64,000 bases of DNA from an uncultured Massilia sp. (GTDB taxonomy: Bacteria; Pseudomonadota; Gammaproteobacteria; Burkholderiales; Burkholderiaceae). The notes under the pieces are model-generated. The model was not told the origin of the DNA, ran no database searches, and saw nothing but the letters and a program-made list of their open reading frames with translations. Shown here in pieces: positions 52,922-61,290 of the stretch (positions are counted from its first letter, which is position 1; every line of letters starts with the position of its first letter). The stretch is taken from positions 62,001 through 126,000 of the forward strand of contig CAMLMV010000001.1 of the NCBI GenBank assembly GCA_946481275.1, in the 5' to 3' direction. The position numbers and the translations under genes were made by a program.

Positions 52922-54049
52922 ATGCGCAGACTCATCTCATGGTTGCACCGGTATGTCGGGCTGGCGGCAGCCGTCGTGCTCGTCATGAGCGGCATCACGG
53001 GTGCCCTCATCACCTTTGACGGCGAGATCGATCGGGCGACCCACCCCGAGCTGCGCCGGGTCGAGCCGCGGCCGGCCGGCGCCGGCGCCGACACCCTGGC
53101 GGCCAGTGCACGCCAGGCCTGGTCCCGTGACCCCGTGCGCATGCTCGTCTTTCCCGAGTCGCCGGGGGATGCGGTCGAGGTCTGGTACCGGGGCAGCGGC
53201 ATGCGCGCTTACCTGGATCCGTACGACGGCCACGTGCTCGGCCTGCGCGACACGCACGACTCGCTGATGGGCATCCTCGTCGACCTGCACACGAACCTGC
53301 TCGCCGGCGAGACGGGCAGGGCGGTCATCGGCTGGTTCGGCCTGGCCGCCGTGCTGCTCGTCGTCCTGGGTATCTGGCTGTGGTGGCCCAGGCGGGGCCG
53401 GTGGCGGCAGGCGTTGACGGTCAAGTGGGAAGCGGGCGCCGCGCGCGTCTGGCTGGACGTGCATAAAGTGGCCGGCGTCGTGACGGGCGTGTTCCTCGTC
53501 GTGATCGCCGCGACCGGCGCCGCGCTGGCGCTGCCGAACGTCGTGACGGAACCGGTGCTGGTCGCCCTCACCGGCGCCGGTGCGAAACAGGCCGCGCCGG
53601 CGTCGGCATCCCGCGCGGGGCTGCCCGGCTCGCTCGACACGATGGTCCAGCGGGCCGGCGCGGCGTTCCCGGAAGGACGCGTCACGCGGCTGATGCTGCC
53701 CGCCTCGCCGAAGGGCGCGGTGACGGTCCGGATGCGGCTGCCGGGCGAGATCCATCAACTGGGCCGCACGTTCGTCCACTTCGACCGGTACGACGGCACG
53801 CTGCTGCGGGCGGACAACGTCCTCGAATCGAACCTGGCCACGCGCATCAATGCCTGGTTCTATCCGCTGCATACGGGCGTGTACGGCGGCACGGCCACGC
53901 GCGTGTTGAACGTCCTGTTCGGCCTGTCGCTCGCGCTGATTTCGGTGTCCGGCGGCTGGATGTGGATCAGGAACCGGATCGCGAAAAAACGGGCGGCCGC
54001 ACGGCATGGCGTCCGCAGCGGCGCACGCGACGTGGAACCCGTCCGATGA
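52922..54049 (+). CDS. PepSY-domain iron-regulated membrane protein
   Basis: A 375-residue inner-membrane protein of the PepSY_TM (PiuB) family, with about four membrane segments (LHRYVGLAAAVVLVMSGITGALI near 8-30, IGWFGLAAVLLVVLGIWLWW near 137-156, GVVTGVFLVVIAATGAALALP near 184-205, and VLNVLFGLSLALISVSGGWMWI near the end) and PepSY-like domains in the periplasm. Family members sit next to siderophore receptors and probably reduce ferric siderophores. AACGGAACGG upstream of the ATG is a weak ribosome site. It is divergent from the receptor with the Fur box between. Confidence 0.86.
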   Translation: MRRLISWLHRYVGLAAAVVLVMSGITGALITFDGEIDRATHPELRRVEPRPAGAGADTLAASARQAWSRDPVRMLVFPESPGDAVEVWYRGSGMRAYLDPYDGHVLGLRDTHDSLMGILVDLHTNLLAGETGRAVIGWFGLAAVLLVVLGIWLWWPRRGRWRQALTVKWEAGAARVWLDVHKVAGVVTGVFLVVIAATGAALALPNVVTEPVLVALTGAGAKQAAPASASRAGLPGSLDTMVQRAGAAFPEGRVTRLMLPASPKGAVTVRMRLPGEIHQLGRTFVHFDRYDGTLLRADNVLESNLATRINAWFYPLHTGVYGGTATRVLNVLFGLSLALISVSGGWMWIRNRIAKKRAAARHGVRSGARDVEPVR

Positions 54050-54262
54050 TCAGCCGGGCATCGCCACGACATTGTCCCCGTGCCCGGCATACTCGTGAAA
54101 GATATCGTCGAGATACGTCGCCAGCTCGTCCGCCGGCACGTCCGGTGGGATGACGACCTCCTCGAACGGCGTCCGCTTCCCCAATTCCGCCCGATACACG
54201 GCCCAGGCGTCGTTCTCCCGCCGGACGTCGACCTGGAATCGGCCGTAAATGTTGAATTTCAT
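54050..54262 (-). CDS. DUF7661 family small protein
   Basis: A 70-residue protein with the family pattern MKFNIYGRFQVDVRRENDAWAVYRAELGKR ... DELATYLDDIFHEYAGHGD. No function is known; homologues are small soluble proteins in proteobacteria. The ATG at 54262 has AAGGGA eight bases upstream and overlaps the stop of the membrane protein gene upstream (ATGA). Its stop directly follows that of the convergent PepSY gene. Confidence 0.75.
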   Translation of the reverse strand: MKFNIYGRFQVDVRRENDAWAVYRAELGKRTPFEEVVIPPDVPADELATYLDDIFHEYAGHGDNVVAMPG

Positions 54263-54540
54263 CGAGATCCCTTCGCCCACCTGAGAAGTTGCCCGAATCC
54301 ACATCCCACGCAGCCGCAAGCGATGGCCGGGACGCCAGCGATGACGAAAGCGATCGGCCACATCGACGCGCCGCCGCCCTCATGGGGAACGGCATACTCA
54401 TGGTACAGCAGCGTGGCGAGAATGACGAAGGCCGGGATGCACGAGGCCAGGACGAGGCCCGGCCGCGTCCTGGTGATCAAAAGGCCGCATGCGATACCGG
54501 CGACGGCGGACAGGGGCATTGCGTGATCCAGCAAATACAC
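54259..54540 (-). CDS. small membrane protein, partner of DUF7661
   Basis: A 93-residue protein with three or more hydrophobic segments (LSAVAGIACGLLIT, VLASCIPAFVILATLLY, IAFVIAGVPAIACGCVGCGFGQLL) and a basic C-terminus. No family was recognised. The start is placed at GTG 54540, since AAAGGA lies 9-10 bases upstream; a GTG at 54558 is also open. It is translationally coupled to the DUF7661 gene, so the two may work together. Confidence 0.6.
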   Translation of the reverse strand: MYLLDHAMPLSAVAGIACGLLITRTRPGLVLASCIPAFVILATLLYHEYAVPHEGGGASMWPIAFVIAGVPAIACGCVGCGFGQLLRWAKGSR

Positions 54541-54671
54541 GGTAAGACATCCTTTCACATTGCCGGCGCGGGCCGGACCCGGAACAAGAATAGCAGCTTG
54601 CCGGACCGGAAAAGTCGCAGACTGTCACCGGCGGCACACGATGAACGTTGTCCGGACGGGCCTGAACGGCG

Positions 54672-54692
54672 TCTATATCTTAACGGTATAGA
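54672..54692. promoter_or_regulatory. inverted repeat upstream of dgoD
   Basis: TCTATA and TATAGA flank nine bases (54672-54677 and 54687-54692), 55 bp before the dgoD start. A TACACT box lies 14 bases before the ATG. It may be an operator for galactonate-responsive control; the regulator is unknown. Confidence 0.4.
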
Positions 54693-54746
54693 TCGCCCGC
54701 GATTGCGCATGCATGCAGCGGGCCGAGCGCGGCTACACTGGCCGCC

Positions 54747-55895
54747 ATGAAAATCACCCGACTCACCACTTACCGCGTCCCGCCGCGCTGGATGCTGCTG
54801 AAGATCGAGACCGACGAGGGCGTCACCGGCTGGGGCGAACCCGTCATCGAGGGGCGTGCGCGCACCGTCGAAGCGGCGGTGCACGAACTGTCCGACTACC
54901 TCGTCGGCAAGGATCCCGCCCGCATCAACGACCTGTGGCAGACGATGTACCGCGCCGGCTTCTACCGCGGCGGCCCGATCCTGATGAGCGCCATCGCCGG
55001 CGTCGACCAGGCACTGTGGGACATCAAGGGCAAGGTGCTGGGACAACCGGTCTACGAGCTGCTGGGCGGCCTCGTGCGCGACCGCATGAAGACGTACAGC
55101 TGGGTGGGCGGCGACCGTCCGGCGGAGCTGATCGCGGGCATCGCCGCGCTGCGCGAAGCCGGTTTCGACACGTTCAAGATGAACGGGACGGAGGAACTGG
55201 GCATCGTCGACAACGCGCGCAAGGTCGACCAGGCCGTCGCGCGCGTGGCCGAGGTGCGCGCGAAGTTCGGGTTCGAGATCGAATTCGGTGTCGACTTCCA
55301 CGGCCGCGTGTCCGCGCCGATGGCGAAGGTGCTGTTGCGCGAGCTGGAGCCGTACCGGCCGCTGTTCGTCGAGGAACCCGTGCTGGCGGAACAGGACGAG
55401 TACTACCGCGCATTGGCCGACGCCACCTCCATCCCGCTGGCGGCCGGCGAGCGCATGTACTCGCGCTTCGATTTCAAACGCGTGTTCGAGCGGGGCGGCC
55501 TGTCCATCGTGCAGCCGGACCTGTCGCACGCGGGCGGCATCACGGAATGCGTCAAGATCGCCGCGATGGCGGAAGCGCACGACGTGGCGTTCGCGCCCCA
55601 TTGCCCGCTCGGGCCGGTGGCGCTGGCATCCTGCCTGCAGGTGGACTTCGTCGCCCACAACGCCGTGCTGCAGGAGCAGAGCATGGGCATCCACTACAAC
55701 CAGGGCGCCGAGCTGCTGGACTACGTGAAGAACAAGGAGGATTTCCGCCTGTCCTCCGGCTGGATCCGGCCCCTGACGAAGCCGGGCCTCGGCGTGGAGA
55801 TCGACGAGGAACGCGTGATCGAGGCGAGCCGCGCGGCGCCCGACTGGCGCAATCCGGTCTGGCGCCACGCCGACGGCAGCGTCGCGGAGTGGTAG
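54747..55895 (+). CDS. dgoD: D-galactonate dehydratase
   Basis: A 382-residue enolase-superfamily enzyme. It dehydrates D-galactonate to 2-keto-3-deoxygalactonate. Seen: N-terminal cap [36 protein letters not shown], then the barrel with [23 protein letters not shown] and [11 protein letters not shown] giving the three metal ligands (Asp, Glu, Glu), and [17 protein letters not shown] with the catalytic His. The length and the [16 protein letters not shown] ending match DgoD closely. It works with dgoK and dgoA found downstream and is likely induced by galactonate. The dgoA and dgoK genes are separated from it by an SDR, a DUF4304 gene and a LysR gene. Confidence 0.92.
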   Translation: MKITRLTTYRVPPRWMLLKIETDEGVTGWGEPVIEGRARTVEAAVHELSDYLVGKDPARINDLWQTMYRAGFYRGGPILMSAIAGVDQALWDIKGKVLGQPVYELLGGLVRDRMKTYSWVGGDRPAELIAGIAALREAGFDTFKMNGTEELGIVDNARKVDQAVARVAEVRAKFGFEIEFGVDFHGRVSAPMAKVLLRELEPYRPLFVEEPVLAEQDEYYRALADATSIPLAAGERMYSRFDFKRVFERGGLSIVQPDLSHAGGITECVKIAAMAEAHDVAFAPHCPLGPVALASCLQVDFVAHNAVLQEQSMGIHYNQGAELLDYVKNKEDFRLSSGWIRPLTKPGLGVEIDEERVIEASRAAPDWRNPVWRHADGSVAEW

Positions 55896-55917
55896 GCCTG
55901 CCTATCCGTGGTGTAGG

Positions 55918-55942
55918 ATGCATGTTATATAAAAACATGCAT
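55918..55942. promoter_or_regulatory. 25-bp inverted repeat upstream of the SDR gene
   Basis: ATGCATGTT (55918-55926) and AACATGCAT (55934-55942) are perfect complements around a 7-base AT-rich centre (55927-55933), 23 bp before the SDR start. It is the cleanest palindrome near the galactonate genes and a good operator candidate; it may also bring a promoter, since the centre is TATA-like. Confidence 0.6.
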
Positions 55943-55965
55943 GACCAGGGAAGCGGCAGGAAGAG

Positions 55966-56739
55966 ATGAACGGAAGACTCGAAGGGAAGGTGGCGATCGT
56001 CACCGGCTCCACCATGGGCATCGGCGCGGCCGTCGCGCGCCGCTTCGTGGAGGAAGGCGCACGCGTCGTGACCAACAGCCACGTCGACGACGCGGCCGCA
56101 CAGGCGCTGCGCGAGGAACTGGGCGGGGCGCGCAGCCTGTTCGTCCAGGCCGACATCACCGATCCCGCCGCGATGGAGCGGCTGGCGGCACGCACGCTGG
56201 AACGCTTCGGGCAGATCGACGTCCTCGTCAACAACGCGGGCGTGAACGTGTTTTCCGATCCGCTGGAACTGGACACGGAAGGCTGGCGGCGCTGCCTCGC
56301 GCTCGACCTGGAAGGCGCGTGGAATGCGTGCCGCGCCGTGCTCCCGTCCATGCTGGCGGCCGCCAGGGGCAGCATCGTCAACATCGCGTCCGTGCACGGC
56401 CACAAGGTCATCAAGGGCTGTTTTCCGTATCCCGTCGCGAAGCACGGGCTGATCGGCCTCACGCGTTCGCTCGGCGTCGAATACGCTGCGCGCGGCATCC
56501 GCGTGAATTCCATTTCTCCCGGCCTGATCATGACGGAGCGGATCGAGGCGTGGCTCGCCGGCTTTCCCGACCCGGAAGCGGAACGCAGCCGCCAGGCCGC
56601 GCTGCTGCCGTGCGGGTGGATCGGGGAGCCGCGGGACGTCGCCAACGCGGCGCTGTTTCTTGCCAGCGACGAGGCGCGGTTCGTGAATGCGACGGATCTG
56701 CTCGTGGATGGGGGGCGGAGCCAGGTCTATCACGATTAG
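55966..56739 (+). CDS. SDR oxidoreductase, probable galactose 1-dehydrogenase
   Basis: A 257-residue classical SDR. TGSTMGIG at residues 13-20 binds NAD(P), VNNAGVN at about 88-94, Ser142 in NIASVHGH, and Tyr155 with Lys159 form the catalytic set. The C-terminal NATDLLVDGGRSQ is typical. Sugar 1-dehydrogenases of the De Ley-Doudoroff pathway are SDRs like this one, and its position between dgoD and dgoK/dgoA suggests oxidation of D-galactose (or L-arabinose) to the lactone. Other polyols are possible. No lactonase gene is seen nearby. AGGAAGAG precedes the start. Confidence 0.75.
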   Translation: MNGRLEGKVAIVTGSTMGIGAAVARRFVEEGARVVTNSHVDDAAAQALREELGGARSLFVQADITDPAAMERLAARTLERFGQIDVLVNNAGVNVFSDPLELDTEGWRRCLALDLEGAWNACRAVLPSMLAAARGSIVNIASVHGHKVIKGCFPYPVAKHGLIGLTRSLGVEYAARGIRVNSISPGLIMTERIEAWLAGFPDPEAERSRQAALLPCGWIGEPRDVANAALFLASDEARFVNATDLLVDGGRSQVYHD

Positions 56740-56814
56740 GAGCAACCGACTAAACCGTTCGTTTATGTAAAAATAGGGAATTGCCTTGTAGCATTGCTCA
56801 ACATCGATGCACCA

Positions 56815-56841
56815 GGACAGCAGATACTCATCTAGCTGTCC
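56815..56841. terminator. hairpin between convergent genes
   Basis: GGACAGC (56815-56821) pairs with GCTGTCC (56835-56841); AGAT and ATCT inside can extend the stem past one bulged A. It lies between the convergent SDR and DUF4304 genes and could stop transcription from both sides, though no T-run follows. Confidence 0.4.
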
Positions 56842-56920
56842 ATTTCCATCATCCTCACGTTTTTAAAGATGCGCGTGGCGACAGCGGACACTAACGTTGT
56901 TTGTAAATTGCTTTTGTAGC

Positions 56921-57436
56921 TTATTGTCGGATTGCCCCAGACCGAAGATTGGCGAGTCGTTTGAGATAGTCCTCGCGTTGAAACTCAGTGATGCCTGGGC
57001 TACTTCCATTGCTCCAGAGCGCAACCAAAGCCTGAGAGCTAGACAACGATTTCAGTGAAGGCAATGCACAGAGATCAACCATCGAGGAGATCTCATAAGC
57101 CGCGTTATCAGCCTCATCGAGCGTCGACACGCACCACCACAAGTCAAGTTTGCGAGGGGATAAGAAGCCTAGCCTTTGGCGCCAATGACTCCCTGCCACG
57201 GATGGCTTGGTAAAGCCCACCATGTCCTCATCGATAAGAGGCTGCACGAATACGGCAACGTTCACCGTAAATCGCGCCGATTCCGACCGGTTATACAGTG
57301 AACCTTGTACTTCTATCAAATGGATCACGTCGCTCGAAGGCCTTGAAAAAGTGCTTCCGGTCTTTCTGTACGCCAGCGGGCACAGCAAGCTTTCTAAAGA
57401 CGCGACAATAGGTTTCTTGAGGTCTTTTAGCAACAT
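56921..57436 (-). CDS. DUF4304 family protein
   Basis: A 171-residue protein of the DUF4304 type: LESLLCPLAYRKTGSTFSRPSSDVIHLIEVQGSLYNRSESARFTVNVAVFVQPLI, then SHWRQRLGFLSPRKLDLWWCV. Members are stand-alone proteins of unknown role, often in variable genomic regions. Codon and base use are unlike the neighbours (more A/T). No ribosome site is visible; ATG 57436 is used, but a TTG at 57451 is open too. It interrupts the galactonate gene block. Confidence 0.68.
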   Translation of the reverse strand: MLLKDLKKPIVASLESLLCPLAYRKTGSTFSRPSSDVIHLIEVQGSLYNRSESARFTVNVAVFVQPLIDEDMVGFTKPSVAGSHWRQRLGFLSPRKLDLWWCVSTLDEADNAAYEISSMVDLCALPSLKSLSSSQALVALWSNGSSPGITEFQREDYLKRLANLRSGAIRQ

Positions 57437-57635
57437 AGAAATCACAATCAATTTTTTTGATGAACGGCTGCTCTTGGCCGATTGCGGACCGTCATAACGG
57501 CTCAGTGTACTGAGACGTTGTATTCATGGCAACCCAGAGGTCTTGGTAGCTGCGCTAAGTAGTAATCCCGAGTTTGACCCTGACCGGATGCGCAACTATC
57601 ATTATGGAAACTTTCGAGGCCCACGCCGCACTGCC

Positions 57636-58610
57636 ATGTCCGATCCCCGTTCCGACCGCTTCGTCCGCGCCTACCTGAAGACGCGCCACCTCGTCCTGCT
57701 GGTCGAACTGGGCCGCCATGGATCGATCATGCAGGCCGCGCAGGCCGCGAACCTCACGCAGCCGGCGGCGTCGAAACTGCTCGGCGAGCTGGAACACGCG
57801 CTGGGCGTCACCCTGTTCGAGCGCCTGCCGCGCGGCGTCGAACCCACGTGGTACGGCAAGGTGCTCATCCGCCGCGCCGGCGCCTCGCTGGCGGAGATGG
57901 ACGCCGCGTACCAGGAAGTGATGGAACTGATGTCCGGCCTGCGCGGGCGCGTCGCGGTCGGGGCGATCCTGACGCCGTCGACGACCCTGGTGCCGGCCGC
58001 CGTCACCCTGCTCAAGACGCGGCATGCGCGCCTGAACGTGTCGATCGAGGTGGGCAGCAGCAAGCAGCTCGTCGAACGCCTGCGTGCCGGCGACCTGGAC
58101 ATCGTCATCGGCCGCGTCGTCGACGGTTCGATCGCCGACGAATTCCACTTCGAACCGATCACCGACGAGCCGCACAGCCTGATCGTGCGCGCCGGGCACC
58201 CGCTGCTGGGCGCGCGGGGCCTGGACCTGGCCGAGCTCGCGCAACAGGCGTGGATCGTGCCGCCGGCCGGCAGCATGGTGCGCGACCGGATGGCGTCGCT
58301 GTTCCTCACGCAGGGACTGGAACAGCCGGCGGAGACCGTGTCGACGGCCGAACTGCCCGTCGTGACGACGCTGTTGCTGGGCAGCGACATGGTGGCGCCG
58401 ATGTCGGTGGAACTCGTCAAGCCGTACCTGGACAGCGGCCTGCTGGCCGTGCTGCCGTACGAACTGAATTTGCGGATGGACGTCTACGGCATCATCACGC
58501 GCCGCCATCACCAGCTGTCGCCGGCGGCGGAAGCCATGCTCGGCGCGCTGCGCGAGACGGCCACGCGTCCCAAGCCGACGGCGCGCGTCACGTACATCAA
58601 ATCGGTTTAA
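57636..58610 (+). CDS. LysR-family regulator of galactonate genes
   Basis: A 324-residue LysR regulator. The N-terminal helix-turn-helix reads KTRHLVLLVELGRHGSIMQAAQAANLTQPAASKLLGELEHALGVTLFER. The rest is the inducer-binding domain (VAVGAILTPSTTLVPAAVTLLKTRH, DIVIGRVVDG, PHSLIVRAGHPLL). Since dgoK follows 9 bases after its stop, it is probably the activator or repressor of the galactose/galactonate genes and is co-transcribed with dgoK/dgoA. The ATG at 57636 begins the usual LysR N-terminus; no ribosome site is evident. Confidence 0.86.
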   Translation: MSDPRSDRFVRAYLKTRHLVLLVELGRHGSIMQAAQAANLTQPAASKLLGELEHALGVTLFERLPRGVEPTWYGKVLIRRAGASLAEMDAAYQEVMELMSGLRGRVAVGAILTPSTTLVPAAVTLLKTRHARLNVSIEVGSSKQLVERLRAGDLDIVIGRVVDGSIADEFHFEPITDEPHSLIVRAGHPLLGARGLDLAELAQQAWIVPPAGSMVRDRMASLFLTQGLEQPAETVSTAELPVVTTLLLGSDMVAPMSVELVKPYLDSGLLAVLPYELNLRMDVYGIITRRHHQLSPAAEAMLGALRETATRPKPTARVTYIKSV

Positions 58611-58619
58611 ACTGGCGTG

Positions 58620-59528
58620 ATGGCCTCAAGCGCACCACACCAACTGCTCGGCATCGACTGGGGGTCGAGCAACCGCCGCGCCTATCTCGTCGACGCCGCC
58701 GGCGCCTCACTGGCCACGCGCGCCGACGACCAGGGCATGCTGGCCGTACGCCCCGATTTCGCCGGGTCGTTCGCGGCCCTGGTGGCCGACATGGGCGTCG
58801 CTCCCGACATTCCCGCCGTCGCTTCCGGCATGGTCGGCAGCGCCCAGGGCTGGCGCGAGGTGCCTTATCTCGACATCGGCGTGCCGCTGGAAGCGCTGCC
58901 GGACCACGTGGTCCGCGTCGACGACCCGCGCGCCGGGCGTCCCTGTTTCATCGTTCCCGGCTACGTCCAGCGCGGCGAGCACGTCGACGTGATGCGCGGC
59001 GAAGAGACGCAGCTGCTGGGCGCCGTGGCGCTGGGCCGGCGCGACGGCTGGTTCGTCCTGCCCGGCACGCACAGCAAATGGGTGCAGCTCGCGGACGGCG
59101 TCATCCGCCGCATTTCGACGTTCATGACGGGCGAGCTGTTCGCGATGGTGTCCGCGCACGGCACGCTGGCGCCGCTCATGGCGGGCGACCATGACGACGA
59201 CGCCGCGTTCGTCGCCGGCCTGGACGCGGCCCGCCGCGGCGCGCCGCTGTCGAATGCGCTGTTCGGCGTGCGCGCCCGTGTCGTCTCGGGCGCCATGCCG
59301 GCCGCGCAGGCGCGCTCGTTCGTCAGCGGCCTGCTCGTCGGGACGGAGTTCGTCGCCGCCGTCGGCCTCGCGGGCGGCTCGGTGCCGCCCACCTGCATCG
59401 GCTCGCCCGTGCTGCGGGCCCGCTATGCGCGCGCGGCCGTCCACTTCGGCATCACGCTGGCCGGGCTCGATCCGGACCGCGTGTATTGCGCCGCGCTGGC
59501 GCGCTTCCTCGACCGGATTCCCTCATGA
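58620..59528 (+). CDS. dgoK: 2-dehydro-3-deoxygalactonokinase
   Basis: A 302-residue kinase that phosphorylates 2-keto-3-deoxygalactonate. Seen: IDWGSSNRRAYLVD (phosphate-binding DWGSSN) near the N-terminus, VASGMVGSAQGWREVPYLDIG, VPGYVQRGEHVDVMRGEETQLLG, LPGTHSKWVQL and FMTGELFAMVSAHG, all characteristic of DgoK. The length is normal. GTG and ATG lie in tandem at 58617-58622; ATG is listed. The stop overlaps the dgoA start (ATGA), so the kinase and aldolase are made together. Confidence 0.92.
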   Translation: MASSAPHQLLGIDWGSSNRRAYLVDAAGASLATRADDQGMLAVRPDFAGSFAALVADMGVAPDIPAVASGMVGSAQGWREVPYLDIGVPLEALPDHVVRVDDPRAGRPCFIVPGYVQRGEHVDVMRGEETQLLGAVALGRRDGWFVLPGTHSKWVQLADGVIRRISTFMTGELFAMVSAHGTLAPLMAGDHDDDAAFVAGLDAARRGAPLSNALFGVRARVVSGAMPAAQARSFVSGLLVGTEFVAAVGLAGGSVPPTCIGSPVLRARYARAAVHFGITLAGLDPDRVYCAALARFLDRIPS

Positions 59529-60136
59529 ACTTTGCCTTGCCCGATTTGCCGCTCGTCGCCATCCTGCGCGGCCTCGATCCCGCCGACGCCGCGGATGTCG
59601 GCCGCGTCCTGTTCGACGCCGGCTGGCGGCTGCTCGAAGTGCCGCTGAACAGGCCGGGCGCGCTCGATGCCATCCGCATCCTCGTCGACATGGCGCCGCC
59701 GGACGCCATCGTCGGGGGCGGCACGATGCTGAGCGTGGCGGATATCGACGCCGTCGCGCAGGCGGGCGGCCGCCTGTTCGTCTCGCCGAACTGCAATCCC
59801 GCCGTCATCGCGCACGCACGCGCGGCGGGCATGCTGTGCGCACCCGGCGTCGCGACGCCGACGGAAGCCTTCGCCGCGCTGGATGCCGGCGCCCACGCCT
59901 TGAAACTGTTCCCGGCCGAGTCGATCGGGCCCGCCGGACTGAAGGCGATGAAATCCGTCCTGCCGGGCGGCACGCCGCTGTGGCCCGTGGGCGGCGTCAC
60001 GCCCGAACAGATCCCGGCGTGGAAGACGGCCGGTGCGACGGGCGCGGGCATCGGCAGCCAGTTGTTTACACCCGGCGTGACGTTGGACGACCTGGCTGCG
60101 CGAGCGCGGGCGTTCGCCGCGGCCTGGCGCGGGTGA
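59525..60136 (+). CDS. dgoA: 2-dehydro-3-deoxy-6-phosphogalactonate aldolase
   Basis: A 203-residue class I aldolase of the KDPG/KDPGal group that splits the phosphorylated keto-deoxy sugar to pyruvate and glyceraldehyde-3-phosphate. Seen: LLEVPLN with catalytic Glu38, VGGGTML at about 63-69, FVSPNCNP, and HALKLFPAES with Schiff-base Lys127. The C-terminus has PVGGVTPEQIPAW. The N-terminal LVAILRGLDP and the SPNCNP motif favour the galactonate enzyme over Eda. It completes the pathway from galactonate to central metabolism. Confidence 0.91.
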   Translation: MNFALPDLPLVAILRGLDPADAADVGRVLFDAGWRLLEVPLNRPGALDAIRILVDMAPPDAIVGGGTMLSVADIDAVAQAGGRLFVSPNCNPAVIAHARAAGMLCAPGVATPTEAFAALDAGAHALKLFPAESIGPAGLKAMKSVLPGGTPLWPVGGVTPEQIPAWKTAGATGAGIGSQLFTPGVTLDDLAARARAFAAAWRG

Positions 60137-60145
60137 GGGGTTCCC

Positions 60146-60661
60146 GTGATCCTGCCGAAGGAACGTGACCCGCGGTTCATCACGGTGCGCCGGGGCGGGA
60201 CGTTGTCGGATCCGGACCACCACCTGCTCGCCATCTGGGCGGCCGACTGCGCGCAGCACGTGCTGCATCATTTCGAACAGGCGCGGCCCGGCGACGACCG
60301 GCCACGGAAGGCGATCGAGCTCGCGCGAGCCTGGGCCCGCGGCGAGATCCCGATGAAGGAGGCGCACAAGACTGCCTTCATTGCCAATGCGGCGGCCCGC
60401 GACCAGGCCGGCGCCGCGAAAATGGCCGCGCTGGCGGCCGGGCAGGCCGTCGCCGTCGCGCACGTGGCCGCGCACGAACTGGGCGCGGCCGCCTATGCGA
60501 TTCGCGCCGCGCGCGAGGCCGCGCCGGAACACGAGCGGGACGAAGCGGGCAAGCGCGAGTGCCACTGGCAGCGCGCGCAGTTGCCGGATGCGATCCGCGA
60601 CCTGGTGCTGGACGACCAGCGGCTACGCAATGCGCTGTGCTGGAACGTGTTCGACTGCTAG
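60146..60661 (+). CDS. Imm-5-like putative immunity protein
   Basis: A 171-residue alpha-helical protein with the pattern of the putative immunity (Imm-5-like) family: DHHLLAIWAADCAQHVLHHFE, GDDRPRKAIELARAWARGEI, KTAFIANAAARDQAGAAKMAALAAGQAVAVAHVAAHELGAAAYAIRAARE and a terminal ALCWNVFDC. The family name reflects toxin-immunity predictions; no toxin gene is next to it here, so its role is open. The start is GTG with GAGGGG six bases upstream. It lies 9 bases after dgoA and may be read from the same transcript. Confidence 0.72.
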   Translation: MILPKERDPRFITVRRGGTLSDPDHHLLAIWAADCAQHVLHHFEQARPGDDRPRKAIELARAWARGEIPMKEAHKTAFIANAAARDQAGAAKMAALAAGQAVAVAHVAAHELGAAAYAIRAAREAAPEHERDEAGKRECHWQRAQLPDAIRDLVLDDQRLRNALCWNVFDC

Positions 60662-60669
60662 GCGGCGGG

Positions 60670-61170
60670 TCACTGGACGAACTCCACTGTCGCCGCAGTG
60701 AGGCACAACGAGCCGGTGTTCACGTATAAATGCAGTTGCCCGTTGCGCGTGTATTCGGTGTAGGTGAATACGGCGTCGGGACGTCCGTGAAGCGGCCCCT
60801 CGGTTTGCTGGACCCGTGGATAAAATTGCCTGATTTCTGCAATGTCATGGCAGCGCCCGGATATCCTCATCCTGAAGCTTGCCCTTGCGCCGTTCGTGGG
60901 CCTCACCAACGTAAAATTTCCGACAATCGTCCCGTCACTCAGTGGACTTCCGGTTCCCGCATAATCGGTGCCGTAGTGCTGCTCGGTAGCCCGTTCGAAT
61001 TGCGTGCCCATCAGCGTCTGGATCGTTTCCCGATCCGCCATTGACTCCGTAATCCCGTCCAACAGTCGCCAGATCGTACGAGCGCTTGATGTGTCGGCAA
61101 CCGCACAGCTATGCGTCGTCAGCATTACGCTGAACAGTAATACCGGAACTGTCGATTTTCTCGTGATCAT
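60670..61170 (-). CDS. hypothetical exported protein
   Basis: A 166-residue protein with a signal peptide (residues about 1-25, CAVA-DT). No family was recognised. It contains short motifs YGTDYAGTG, GRCHDIAEIRQFYPRVQQTEG and TEYTRNGQLHLYVNTGSLCLTAATVEFVQ, with three Cys in the mature part that could form disulfides. Base use is more AT-rich than the neighbours. It is divergent from the AraC-type gene at 61291 across 120 bp. Confidence 0.55.
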   Translation of the reverse strand: MITRKSTVPVLLFSVMLTTHSCAVADTSSARTIWRLLDGITESMADRETIQTLMGTQFERATEQHYGTDYAGTGSPLSDGTIVGNFTLVRPTNGARASFRMRISGRCHDIAEIRQFYPRVQQTEGPLHGRPDAVFTYTEYTRNGQLHLYVNTGSLCLTAATVEFVQ

Positions 61171-61290
61171 GGGTCCCTATTATTGCTGTCGAAGTGTAGA
61201 CGGCGGGCAGCTTACCGGATCGCGTCACGAAAAGATGCGTGCTTTGTCACCGCTGGTAGAATGGATGGACGATCTTCACACCGTACGACC

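Larger units (their letters stand above)
56740..57635. other. lower-GC insert within the galactonate block
   Basis: Between the SDR and LysR genes base use changes clearly: A/T-rich words such as TTTTTAAAG and AATTTTTTTG appear in place of the GC-rich background. It contains the DUF4304 gene, a 7-bp-arm hairpin, and no other recognisable gene. It probably entered by horizontal transfer. No integrase, insertion sequence or clear attachment site was found. Confidence 0.55.

Noticed and set aside
56815..56841. Integron attC site beside the DUF4304 gene
   Set aside because: A hairpin exists, but the RYYYAAC and GTTRRRY core boxes are not in the required places and no integrase is visible.
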